A stretch of DNA of 16,770 bases from Lachnospiraceae bacterium (lineage in GTDB: Bacteria > Bacillota > Clostridia > Lachnospirales > Lachnospiraceae), in assembly GCA_900770785.1 (NCBI GenBank), contig CAAGLJ010000192.1, positions 1-16,770 on the forward strand, in the 5' to 3' direction. The first letter of the stretch is position 1, and each line of letters starts with the position of its first letter. The notes beneath the pieces are model-generated. The model saw only the letters and a list, made by a program, of their open reading frames with translations, made no database searches and was not told the origin of the DNA. Of this stretch, positions 1-6,441 are shown piece after piece. The translations under genes and the position numbers were made by a program.

Positions 1-1
1 A

Positions 2-61
2 AATGAATATGAGGATAAGTATTGGAAAGCGTTAAAGGATTTGGAATTAATTGCAGGTTAA
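2..61 (+). CDS. C-terminal tail of an unidentified protein (partial)
   Basis: Only one of the three forward frames stays open from the window edge for 19 codons. It ends NEYEDKYWKALKDLELIAG and stops with TAA at 59-61. The composition (charged and aromatic residues, helical appearance) fits a real C-terminus, but the fragment is too short to assign a family. No obvious intrinsic terminator follows before the toxin locus. The main support is that the next gene-like signals begin only after position 100. Confidence 0.45.
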   Translation, partial: NEYEDKYWKALKDLELIAG

Positions 62-105
62 AAATGGTGTTATGAAAAAAGTTCACGTCTAATTTGTACT
101 TTTTC

Positions 106-111
106 TTGACA
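106..111 (+). promoter_or_regulatory. Consensus -35-like TTGACA upstream of the toxin gene
   Basis: A perfect TTGACA lies 87 bp before the toxin ATG. A convincing -10 at 16-18 bp spacing is not visible: positions 128-135 read ATGAGAAG. The hexamer is therefore only a candidate -35. A 7-bp inverted repeat, TACCACT (115-121) and AGTGGTA (149-155), surrounds the place where the -10 and start site would lie. It could be an operator or the 5' hairpin of the mRNA. Confidence 0.4.
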
Positions 112-156
112 GAGTACCACTACTAACATGAGAAGTAATCGTGTACGGAGTGGTAG

Positions 157-183
157 CCTCCCAAACTAGAGATAGAGGGGAGG
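157..183 (+). promoter_or_regulatory. Shine-Dalgarno-masking hairpin in the toxin leader
   Basis: CCTCCC at 157-162 is the exact complement of GGGAGG at 178-183, with a 15-nt loop. GGGAGG contains the only strong ribosome binding site ahead of the toxin ATG. Pairing would hide the ribosome entry site. Structured leaders that occlude the Shine-Dalgarno sequence are well known in type I toxin mRNAs such as BsrG. Its operation here is inferred from complementarity alone. Confidence 0.5.
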
Positions 184-197
184 TGGTGCTGAAGGAT

Positions 198-287
198 ATG
201 TATGAAGTTTTAAGCCTGTTATTTTTGGGCGGTTCGTTCCTGATTGCACTGCTTGCCTACATAGATAGGAACAACAGGCGAAAATAA
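198..287 (+). CDS. Small hydrophobic holin-like toxin peptide (type I toxin-antitoxin)
   Basis: This is a 29-residue ORF starting MYEVLSLLFLGGSFLIALL, followed by a tyrosine/aspartate turn and the basic tail DRNNRRK. One transmembrane helix (about residues 4-20) with a short charged cytosolic tail is the hallmark of the Firmicute holin-like toxin group (Pfam Hol_Tox, related in style to TxpA, BsrG and Fst). Such peptides insert into the membrane and depolarise or disturb it when unrepressed. The best ribosome binding site, GGGGAGG at 177-183, is 14 nt from the ATG. An in-frame GTG at 186 would add four residues but lies only 2 nt from it, so I keep the ATG. The gene ends directly at a bidirectional terminator and faces an antisense RNA promoter, which strongly supports a type I toxin. 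The family name is from recognition, not a search. Confidence 0.75.
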   Translation: MYEVLSLLFLGGSFLIALLAYIDRNNRRK

Positions 288-375
288 AAAGGCCACTTCT
301 GTCTTGGCCGGACAAGTGGCTTTTTCAGTGACTTTTTATTGAGACTAACCACTTTGTGGGCGGCTGCTTCTCTTT
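285..375 (-). ncRNA. Candidate antisense RNA antitoxin
   Basis: A near-consensus promoter on the - strand (TTGAAA, 17 bp, TATAAT) predicts a start near 375. The shared terminator predicts an end near 285, giving an RNA of about 90 nt without a plausible ORF. It would be fully complementary to the 3' end of the toxin mRNA (about 285-325). It also carries CCGCCCA, complementary to TGGGCGG inside the toxin coding region at 226-232, because that heptamer is repeated at 357-363. Size, convergence and position match antitoxin RNAs of type I systems. Expression is not shown by the sequence. Confidence 0.65.
286..326. terminator. Bidirectional intrinsic terminator shared by toxin mRNA and antisense RNA
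   Basis: GCCACTT (292-298) pairs with AAGTGGC (314-320). On the + strand the stem is followed by TTTTT (321-325). On the - strand it is followed by TTTTTATTTT (complement of 281-290). Both transcripts of the convergent pair can therefore end here, and they overlap tail to tail across the stem. The same arrangement is known from the pAD1 par (fst) locus. Confidence 0.8.
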
Positions 376-381
376 ATGTTT

Positions 382-410
382 ATTATAGTATGTTGAGTAT
401 AAAGTTTCAA
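382..410 (-). promoter_or_regulatory. Promoter of the antisense RNA
   Basis: Read on the - strand: TTGAAA (complement of 405-410), 17-bp spacer, TATAAT (complement of 382-387). This is one of the best vegetative-type promoters in the window and points straight at the 3' end of the toxin gene. A strong promoter for the antitoxin is expected, because the antisense RNA must be in excess over the toxin mRNA. Confidence 0.75.
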
Positions 411-666
411 TAAGAAATTGAAAAAAGTGTATGATAGTGTAGGTTAGAACATGATAGTAATATGCGTGTAATATACAAAATTCCATGAAAGCTGCATAAA
501 CATGCTCCATAGTCAGGAGAGTGTTCTGAAAAACTGCAATAAATATGACCCCCATTCTTCTTTATTGTGCACAATGCTTACAGAAGAGGATAAGATTACT
601 GAACGAAAGGTAAAGTCTTTAAAAGAGGAAGACTGAACTATAGGAAGCAAAGAAAGAACTGTTGAA
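411..666. other. Intergenic stretch with no supported gene
   Basis: Both strands carry only short overlapping frames without ribosome binding sites or recognisable protein character, such as a + strand frame of about 20 codons starting at an ATG near 574. I see no RNA gene, repeat or clear terminator for the DUF6512-like gene that ends at 667. Confidence 0.4.
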
Positions 667-1167
667 TCATGGCTCAATAAAAATTCCCATATCAGGAGGA
701 AAGAGGGTAAAAACAAAAAAGCAAACCGCAACAGCCAATACTGATAATTTTAATAGATATTCATAAGAATCAAATTTGCATGACAGGGTGAGCCTGTAAA
801 CGGCAATAAATGCTAAGATTACGCTGAGTATGAATGTGGCAATATCAAGGGGAAGGAAGGTTTGTCCCAGAGTGCCCGAGTAGGTGTAGAAAATTACAGG
901 GATTAGAAATGTCCCAAGTAAAATTCCAAAAAGCAGGGATGATGTAATACATGGATAATTTTCTTTTAAGCTCTTATTCATAAAGAGCGAATAGATGAGC
1001 ATAGGAAAAAAACATAGCTTCATATGCTCCCATGTAGATTCATTTACCGGAAAGAAAAAGCCAAGTAGGGGATTGTTTCCGGAATATTCATAAATAGAGT
1101 GTAAAAGAGTACCGCTGATTATAACCAATATTGTACCTGTGATGGCATAGTGTTTTAGTCTGTTCAT
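667..1167 (-). CDS. DUF6512-like integral membrane protein
   Basis: A 166-residue protein with about five hydrophobic segments, starting MNRLKHYAITGTILVIISGT. The block containing NESTWEHMK (residues 42-50) after a first helix, a FYTYSG-type loop and a C-terminal FPPD motif match the DUF6512 family of small Clostridia membrane proteins, recognised from memory. No function is established for that family. A start 29 codons upstream (1254) is open but would overlap the preceding small gene and adds non-hydrophobic sequence unlike the family, so the ATG at 1165-1167 is preferred. No strong ribosome binding site stands before either start. Translation may therefore depend on coupling with the 54-residue gene that ends 67 nt upstream on the same strand. 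Confidence 0.7.
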   Translation of the reverse strand: MNRLKHYAITGTILVIISGTLLHSIYEYSGNNPLLGFFFPVNESTWEHMKLCFFPMLIYSLFMNKSLKENYPCITSSLLFGILLGTFLIPVIFYTYSGTLGQTFLPLDIATFILSVILAFIAVYRLTLSCKFDSYEYLLKLSVLAVAVCFFVFTLFPPDMGIFIEP

Positions 1168-1234
1168 AGATGTATTGTATGCGGATAAAGGAGAAGATAT
1201 GTATAGCTTACAGGTAGATTTGAGAGAGGATATA

Positions 1235-1399
1235 TTAATCCCCTCCCGGGCCATCCTTACGCGGTCTTTCCGATTCAGGCAGTGGTTTGGCTGGTTTTAC
1301 AGCATCTTCGCCGCCAGGCAGGTCAACATCAGGTATATTTCCATCATCATAGGTATCTGTGGGCTGACCCTTTGGGGTAGTTTTGAATTTGGATTTCAT
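1235..1399 (-). CDS. Small acidic proline/glycine-rich protein, 54 residues
   Basis: The ATG at 1397-1399 is preceded on the - strand by a strong purine-rich site, GGAAAGGAAGGTG, at good spacing. This selects it over the longer open frame that starts at 1570. The 54-residue product begins MKSKFKTTPKGQPTD, then carries an acidic stretch (YDDGNIPDVDLPGGED) and ends ERPRKDGPGGD. It is soluble, lacks cysteines and hydrophobic segments, and is probably intrinsically disordered. I do not recognise a named family. It appears to be the first gene of a two-gene unit with the DUF6512-like gene. It is real by codon pattern and ribosome binding site, with unknown function. Confidence 0.7.
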   Translation of the reverse strand: MKSKFKTTPKGQPTDTYDDGNIPDVDLPGGEDAVKPAKPLPESERPRKDGPGGD

Positions 1400-1578
1400 A
1401 GTACACCTTCCTTTCCTGCATAGGATGTGCAAAAAGGAAGGATTTATACAGTAAGTATTTAAGAGAATATACGGATTAATTGGCAGAATGACTGCCGGCC
1501 TTATCAGTGACTGTAACCTTGTCTGGAGCATGCTGCAGCATTTAAGCTGAGGGATGATAAAAATGAGCAATTAGAATC
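1400..1578. other. Divergent intergenic stretch between the 54-residue gene and the chemoreceptor promoter
   Basis: I see no supported gene. There is a small perfect hairpin, GGCAG-AATGA-CTGCC, near 1482-1496. On the - strand a TATAAA-like box lies upstream of the 54-residue gene, but I cannot find a convincing -35. The region should contain that gene's promoter. Confidence 0.35.
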
Positions 1579-1607
1579 TTGACAACAGCATAAAGGGGGT
1601 TCATAAT
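1579..1607 (+). promoter_or_regulatory. Promoter upstream of the chemoreceptor gene
   Basis: TTGACA (1579-1584), 17-bp spacer, CATAAT (1602-1607): a perfect -35 and a five-of-six -10 at ideal spacing. The predicted start near 1614 gives a leader of about 208 nt before the chemoreceptor ATG. The leader holds GTCCT...AGGAC complementarity (1631-1655 region) and a tandem AATATGGGGA repeat near 1675-1697. I recognise no riboswitch class in it. Confidence 0.65.
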
Positions 1608-1821
1608 AGAAAAAATTAAAGTGTCAATTAGTCCTATAATCCTGATGTTTACAGGACATTTTCTTATACATATAATATGGGGATACAATATGGGGAGGAA
1701 GCAAAAATATATAAGAAACTGAAAGAGGACGATAAAAATCAGCAAGATCTTTTATTGGCTTCCAGATTTTTTATGTATTATGTGATATAGAAATAAAATA
1801 CATTAAGATAAAGGAGAGAAA

Positions 1822-3522
1822 ATGAGAAGCATTAAAGAAATGAAAAGAATAGTAAACAGCGTATTAATTAAGAAAACTTTTGCAATGATGTTTATTGTGT
1901 TGCTTGTAGGAATTTCCAGTATTAATTTTGTTGAGCAGAAAAAGTTTCATAAAAGTTTGTCAGAGCATATCAGAGTGGATGGAATTCAGCTCGGAAGTGC
2001 ACTTTCTGGGGTTCTTGAGACAAGTGGGTTTACAGAAGCAGAAGAGTATCAGAAATTTATCAGTAAGGTTCAGCAGGAGTTTCAGTTGGATTATGCACTC
2101 TATTTGGAAGGTCTTAGCAGCAATCTGGTTACCATTGCTCAAAGCGGAACAGTGGGGACAGAGGTTCTTTCAATGGGACTGGAGAATGTGAATGCTGTAA
2201 AAGAGGGACAAGTATACAGTTTTCTGTATCAGCATACGAAAACTCAGCCACAGGCGGTAGATGTCATGTGTCCTGTTTACAATGATGCAGGAGAGGTACA
2301 GGGAATTTTGCGAATAGGAATTTCCCTGGAAAAAGAGCTTGCAAGAAATATGTGGCTGGAGTCTTCCGGACTGGTTCTCGCTTCTGCAATATTTTGGAGC
2401 ATTATCATATGTGGAATGATTAACAGGATGATTGCCAGACCCGTCAGTGAGCTGAATCTTCATCTGGAACGTGTTGCAGCGTATGATCTTCGGGAAGAAA
2501 CCAGTAAGAGTTTTGAGAAGATGATAAGAAGAAAGGATGAAATAGGCGGAATCAGCAGGAATTTTGGTGTAATGCAGGGTAATCTGAACGAAATTATAGG
2601 AGATATCAGCTCTGTTGCTTATGATATGAAGGAACAGTCGGATGTACTGCATGTTATGGCTAAAGATGTGGCAATGATTGGAAAAGAGATGACGGTTGCG
2701 GTCAATGAAATAGAAAAAGGAGCTATCAGTCAGGAAACACAGATTGTAGAAGGACAGAATCTGGTTAACCGCTTGAGTGAACTGATTGAAAGTGTACAGG
2801 CAAATATGAACAGTCTCAATCATAGTACCAAAGCCGTTGATGATAGAAAGAATGAAGGTCTTTCGGCTCTAGAGGAGGTGGTAACCAACTCCGAGAAGAA
2901 TAGCCAGATTACGGCTCAGGTTCAGGAGGTAATTAAGGATGCCAATATACAGACAGATAGAATCAAGCAGGCCAGCACACAAATAGAAGCGATTTCCTAC
3001 CAGACTAATCTGCTTGCATTGAATGCATCCATTGAGGCAGCAAGAGCAGGTGATGCAGGACGAGGCTTTGCAGTAGTGGCTACAGAAATCGGAAATCTTG
3101 CAGGCCAGACGAATACATTAACGGCAGAAATTGAGGAAATCATTAAAGACCTGGTAGAGCAGATGGAAAAAGCGGTTAAGTTTATGAATGCCATGTACGA
3201 GACGGTTGAAAAGCAGACAGGCAGTGTTTCCAATGCAATGGAGAAATTCAATTTAATCTCCGATAACCTGGTAGAAATGAATGGTAACTGTTCCAGACTG
3301 GATGATTCCACCAGGCAGATTGAAGAGAGCAGGAATATGGTTGTGGAAATCGTACAGGAATTGTCTGCTATCTCCCAGGAGCATGCAGCCAGTGCCCATG
3401 AAGCATCAGCTTCCATTGTTGAGGAGGAGAAGGTACTGCATCGGGTTTCCAGTTCAGCGGATAAGGTAGAAGAACTTTCTAAAAAGCTGATTAGACGAGT
3501 AGATAAGTTTGTAACACAATAA
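1822..3522 (+). CDS. Methyl-accepting chemotaxis protein (transmembrane chemoreceptor)
   Basis: The 566-residue product senses an extracellular or membrane cue and passes it to the CheA/CheW array. The N-terminal helix is at about 18-37 and is followed by a sensing domain (about 38-180, cache-like by size). A second helix at about 183-204 leads into a HAMP linker (about 205-260), then a long coiled-coil signalling domain (about 270-560). The hairpin tip QTNLLALNASIEAARAG (394-410), followed by GRGFAVVATEI (413-423), is the invariant kinase-contact region. Glu/Gln-rich methylation helices flank it. There is no C-terminal CheR-docking pentapeptide. The start is set by AAAGGAGAG 5-7 nt before the ATG. 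No chemotaxis or flagellar genes are nearby, so it is an orphan receptor. The ligand cannot be inferred. Confidence 0.93.
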   Translation: MRSIKEMKRIVNSVLIKKTFAMMFIVLLVGISSINFVEQKKFHKSLSEHIRVDGIQLGSALSGVLETSGFTEAEEYQKFISKVQQEFQLDYALYLEGLSSNLVTIAQSGTVGTEVLSMGLENVNAVKEGQVYSFLYQHTKTQPQAVDVMCPVYNDAGEVQGILRIGISLEKELARNMWLESSGLVLASAIFWSIIICGMINRMIARPVSELNLHLERVAAYDLREETSKSFEKMIRRKDEIGGISRNFGVMQGNLNEIIGDISSVAYDMKEQSDVLHVMAKDVAMIGKEMTVAVNEIEKGAISQETQIVEGQNLVNRLSELIESVQANMNSLNHSTKAVDDRKNEGLSALEEVVTNSEKNSQITAQVQEVIKDANIQTDRIKQASTQIEAISYQTNLLALNASIEAARAGDAGRGFAVVATEIGNLAGQTNTLTAEIEEIIKDLVEQMEKAVKFMNAMYETVEKQTGSVSNAMEKFNLISDNLVEMNGNCSRLDDSTRQIEESRNMVVEIVQELSAISQEHAASAHEASASIVEEEKVLHRVSSSADKVEELSKKLIRRVDKFVTQ

Positions 3523-3528
3523 AGTGAG

Positions 3529-3572
3529 TAACTTAAACTTCCCACACCTTTTGGTGTGGGAAGTTTAAGTTA
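3529..3572. terminator. Long perfect inverted repeat after the chemoreceptor gene
   Basis: A 20-bp perfect stem (3529-3548 with 3553-3572) closes on a TTTT loop. It starts 7 nt after the chemoreceptor stop codon. It lacks a clean U-tract: the sequence after it reads TATCTAAA. It may act as a terminator, an mRNA 3'-end stabiliser or both. Position directly after the gene favours a transcription-end role. Confidence 0.6.
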
Positions 3573-3711
3573 TATCTAAAAAATGGGTGTCAGCCCGGAT
3601 TATGAAGCTGCTTAAGCAGTTCCTTATTGATTTTCGCTGCAAAGTAGAATACAGTATAAAAAGAGGGAATAAAAAGAATCATGAACAGAGGGAGTAAAGA
3701 GTGATAGTGGT
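3573..3711 (+). promoter_or_regulatory. Probable promoter region of the carboxypeptidase gene
   Basis: A TATAAA -10-like box lies at 3655-3660, but no good -35 is visible at standard spacing. A 12-bp perfect palindrome, CTGCTTAAGCAG, occurs at 3608-3619, upstream of where a -35 would lie, and could be a regulator site. A seven-codon frame (ATG at 3681, preceded by GAGGG) ends at the stop overlapping GTGATAG; it may be chance. Confidence 0.3.
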
Positions 3712-4515
3712 ATGACAGCGGATAAGAAAAGAGTGGAAAGTAAAGAAGAGCAGACTGGCAGACGGCGGATGAAAAAGTGCAGACGAACAGTGAAACTATT
3801 TATTTATGTAGGAATAATAATGATTGGTACAGGTTCTTTTATTGTAGGGACGAAACTGGGAATGGAAGGTGTTAAGGAAGAAAAACAACTGATTTTTGTG
3901 GAAGAAGAAGTGTCGGAGCTTCAAGTTAGTGTGATGGAAGAGGAAGATAGTCAGACTACAGAAATTATTCTGGTTAATAAGGAAAATCCATTGCCGGATG
4001 ATTATGAAGTTACTCTGCTTACCCTACCGGATAAAGTAAATCGCGCTGCCATAGAAGCGTATGACCCGCTTTGTGCTATGCTGGAGGCCGGAAGAAAGGA
4101 AGGCTTACACTTTGAAGTATGTTCGTCTTATCGGGATATTGAACGGCAGAGAGAACTTTTTGAAGAGGATGTAAGGCTTTTGATGCAGAGCGGATATTCT
4201 TATGCAGAGGCATACGAGGAGACAGCCAGAGAGACCATGCTGCCCGGCTGCAGCGAGCATTCCACAGGTCTTGCCTTTGATATTGTGGCTCTGGATTACC
4301 AGCTGTTGGATGCAAGACAGGAGAAAACGGCTGAAAATATATGGCTTCAGGAGCATTGTGCAGAATACGGCTTCATCCTGCGATATCCAAAGGGGAAGGA
4401 GGATATTACCTCTATCAATTATGAATCCTGGCATTTTCGCTACGTGGGTATAGAGGCTGCCCGCTATATTATGGAGAATGGTATTACTCTGGAAGAGTAT
4501 CTAAAACAGAGATAG
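3712..4515 (+). CDS. Membrane-anchored M15-family D-alanyl-D-alanine carboxypeptidase (VanY-like)
   Basis: The 267-residue product has a basic cytosolic N-terminus, one membrane anchor (about 28-46) and an acidic linker (about 56-85). The extracellular catalytic domain runs from about 92 to 265. The M15B/VanY zinc motifs are complete: SSYR (138-141), SEHSTGLAFD (181-190) giving H183 and D190, and ESWHFRYVG (238-246) giving catalytic E238 and ligand H241. Members trim the terminal D-Ala from peptidoglycan stems outside the membrane. No vanR/S/H/A/X genes are nearby, so a housekeeping cell-wall role is likelier than glycopeptide resistance. The ATG at 3712 has only a distant AGGGAG; an in-frame ATG at 3769 (M20) is possible but no better supported. 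The gene lies 59 bp before the next gene on the same strand, probably co-transcribed. Confidence 0.88.
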   Translation: MTADKKRVESKEEQTGRRRMKKCRRTVKLFIYVGIIMIGTGSFIVGTKLGMEGVKEEKQLIFVEEEVSELQVSVMEEEDSQTTEIILVNKENPLPDDYEVTLLTLPDKVNRAAIEAYDPLCAMLEAGRKEGLHFEVCSSYRDIERQRELFEEDVRLLMQSGYSYAEAYEETARETMLPGCSEHSTGLAFDIVALDYQLLDARQEKTAENIWLQEHCAEYGFILRYPKGKEDITSINYESWHFRYVGIEAARYIMENGITLEEYLKQR

Positions 4516-4574
4516 CATGGACTTAAGATGCCACAGGGCAGTATAACGAAGGATAGAACGGGAAGGAGCAGAAT

Positions 4575-6266
4575 ATGTTCAGTATATTGGGAAACTGGCT
4601 TTATATGGGGACATTGGTATTTTTGTGCGGTATGGCATTGACACAGGGCTATGGGAAGCTGATGAAAAGAGCAGCTAAGGAAATGGACAGGATGGAATTT
4701 GGAATTATCCATATTCTGTTTACCGGTATTTTGGGAACGACTCTTTATGCTCAGATATTCAGTCTGTTTTACCGGGTAAATATAGAAGCCAATATTGTGC
4801 TGATTATCCTGCTTACTATTTATGCCATCAGCCAGCACAGGTACATAAAGGAAGAGGCAGGAAAATGGAGATGTTCACCCCTCCTTATCCTGCTGATTCT
4901 TGCAGGTATTTTTGCTTTTGCCCTTTGTGCAGCAGGACCGGTGAAAATGATCGATACAGACTGGTATCACGCCCAGACGATACGCTGGATTGAGGAATAT
5001 GGCTGTGTAAAAGGGGTAGCCAATCTGTTTCCCGCACTGGGTTACAACAATGCCCAGCATTATTTTGATGCCCTGTTCAGTATGGAGTGGGCCTTTGGAC
5101 AATCGCTCAGAGGAAGCGGTGGATTTTTTGGATTGCTTATACTTATTCATGGTCTGCTAAGAGTTTTTCAGTGGAAAAAGCATTCCGGCCATATAGCCGA
5201 TATGCTGGCGGTGTGGGAGATAGGGTATAGTATTATCGTAACTGCCTTTTTTACAGAGCCTTATGTGGATACTCTTCCCAATGTGCTGGTGCTGTTCATT
5301 ATGACCGAATGGATTGCTCTTTTAGAAGAGAAGAAGGAAGCAACAGATGAATTTGGCTTTTACTGTCTTCTCGCCGTATTTGCCGCAGTATGCAAAATGT
5401 CGGTTGCTATGGTGGTGCTTTTGGCCCTGTATCCTGCCTGTCTGCTGGTAAAACAGAAAAAAATCCGGCAGCTTCTTCTATATTTGGGTCTGGGAATGCT
5501 GATTGCCATTCCCTTTTTGATTACCAACGTGATGACAACGGGATATGCCGTATACCTTTTATCCGCAGTAGATCTGTTTGATGTCGAATGGAAAATGGAT
5601 ATTGAAATTCTGAAATATTCTGTAGACAGTATGATTGCCTTTGCCAGAATGCCCCTGGCGACTATGGAAGAAGCCCTTAACAGCGGGCTTAAATGGATAC
5701 CCGTCTGGTTCAAGGCAGAATCGGTCAGCCATCAGATTCTCTATCTGGTTATCCTGATGTTTATTCTGTATGATGTGCTACATATTTTGAGAGGTTTGTT
5801 GAGAAAAGAAACGGACATAGGGATGCTGTGGCCCAGAATCTGTGTTTATCTGGGCCTGGCCTACTGGTTTATTACCATTCCTCAGGTAAAATATTGCTGG
5901 GCATTTTTGATTTTCCCTGTAGCGGTTGTTCCCATATACTATTGGGAAAACGGAAGGCATACTTTGGTGAAAAAGGGGATGATGACAGCAGCAATGCTTC
6001 TGCTTTTAATGTACGGTGGATTCTATAGCCTCCGTACTCTGGGATATATGAAGGATGGACTGGCGAATTACCCCCTTATGCAGGCAGATTATGCTAAATA
6101 TGATTTTGAAGCAGTAAAAAAGGATGGACATACCTTTTACGTGAGAAAAGAAAATGGGGATATTGCCTGCGGATACTATGTTTTTCCATACCTGGATAAT
6201 AAGCAGAATCTGGAAAAGCTGGTGGCTGGGGAGGCACTTGGTGACGGATTTTATCTTGAACAATAG
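4575..6266 (+). CDS. Polytopic membrane protein of the LIC_10190/GT-C-like type
   Basis: The 563-residue product has about 11-13 hydrophobic segments and a C-terminal soluble tail of about 65 residues. After the third or fourth helix, DTDWYHAQ (127-134) followed by RWIEEYG and a LGYNNAQHYFDALFS stretch matches the first extracytoplasmic loop of LIC_10190-type membrane proteins. It also resembles GT-C glycosyltransferases, where acidic residues in that loop are catalytic. A transfer of a sugar from a lipid carrier to a cell-surface acceptor is a reasonable inference, but substrate and acceptor are unknown. GGAAGGAGCAGAAT places the ribosome binding site 7 nt before the ATG. It sits just downstream of the wall carboxypeptidase, hinting at a shared envelope role. 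Confidence 0.7.
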   Translation: MFSILGNWLYMGTLVFLCGMALTQGYGKLMKRAAKEMDRMEFGIIHILFTGILGTTLYAQIFSLFYRVNIEANIVLIILLTIYAISQHRYIKEEAGKWRCSPLLILLILAGIFAFALCAAGPVKMIDTDWYHAQTIRWIEEYGCVKGVANLFPALGYNNAQHYFDALFSMEWAFGQSLRGSGGFFGLLILIHGLLRVFQWKKHSGHIADMLAVWEIGYSIIVTAFFTEPYVDTLPNVLVLFIMTEWIALLEEKKEATDEFGFYCLLAVFAAVCKMSVAMVVLLALYPACLLVKQKKIRQLLLYLGLGMLIAIPFLITNVMTTGYAVYLLSAVDLFDVEWKMDIEILKYSVDSMIAFARMPLATMEEALNSGLKWIPVWFKAESVSHQILYLVILMFILYDVLHILRGLLRKETDIGMLWPRICVYLGLAYWFITIPQVKYCWAFLIFPVAVVPIYYWENGRHTLVKKGMMTAAMLLLLMYGGFYSLRTLGYMKDGLANYPLMQADYAKYDFEAVKKDGHTFYVRKENGDIACGYYVFPYLDNKQNLEKLVAGEALGDGFYLEQ

Positions 6267-6372
6267 AATTGTGCAGACGAGAAATATCACTACAGGGAAA
6301 TCAGAAATAAGTAAAATTAAATTTTCTGAAAATTATATAATGATTTTTAAATAATCTGACGATATATAAGTA

Positions 6373-6394
6373 TATCAGAAAAGGATTTCTGATA
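6373..6394. promoter_or_regulatory. Perfect 9-bp inverted repeat in the leader of the 142-residue gene
   Basis: TATCAGAAA and TTTCTGATA are separated by AGGA, 48 bp before the ATG at 6442. A TATAAT at 6336-6341 lies upstream without a clear -35, so the repeat would fall in the transcribed leader if that box is used. It could be an operator or a small RNA hairpin. Confidence 0.4.
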
Positions 6395-6441
6395 CAGATT
6401 GAACAGTTACTATATTTTTCCTTGCGACATGGAGGTGGCTT

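Noticed and set aside
1175..1423. 82-codon + strand frame overlapping the small acidic gene
   Set aside because: It is the antisense shadow of the 54-residue gene and the start of the DUF6512-like gene, with no ribosome binding site.
1235..1570. 111-residue frame on the - strand including the 54-residue gene
   Set aside because: The first 57 codons have no ribosome binding site and non-protein-like composition; the strong site GGAAAGGAAGGTG picks the internal ATG at 1399.
1677..1790. 36-codon + strand frame in the chemoreceptor leader (starts MGIQYGEEAKIY)
   Set aside because: No ribosome binding site and no family resemblance; more likely chance within the leader, though a leader peptide cannot be excluded.
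2170..2823. 217-codon - strand frame inside the chemoreceptor gene
   Set aside because: Antisense to a clear chemoreceptor coding region; low-complexity composition and no start signals.
3712..4515. Glycopeptide-resistance vanY
   Set aside because: The catalytic motifs fit VanY-like M15 enzymes, but no van regulator, ligase or VanX genes lie in the window.
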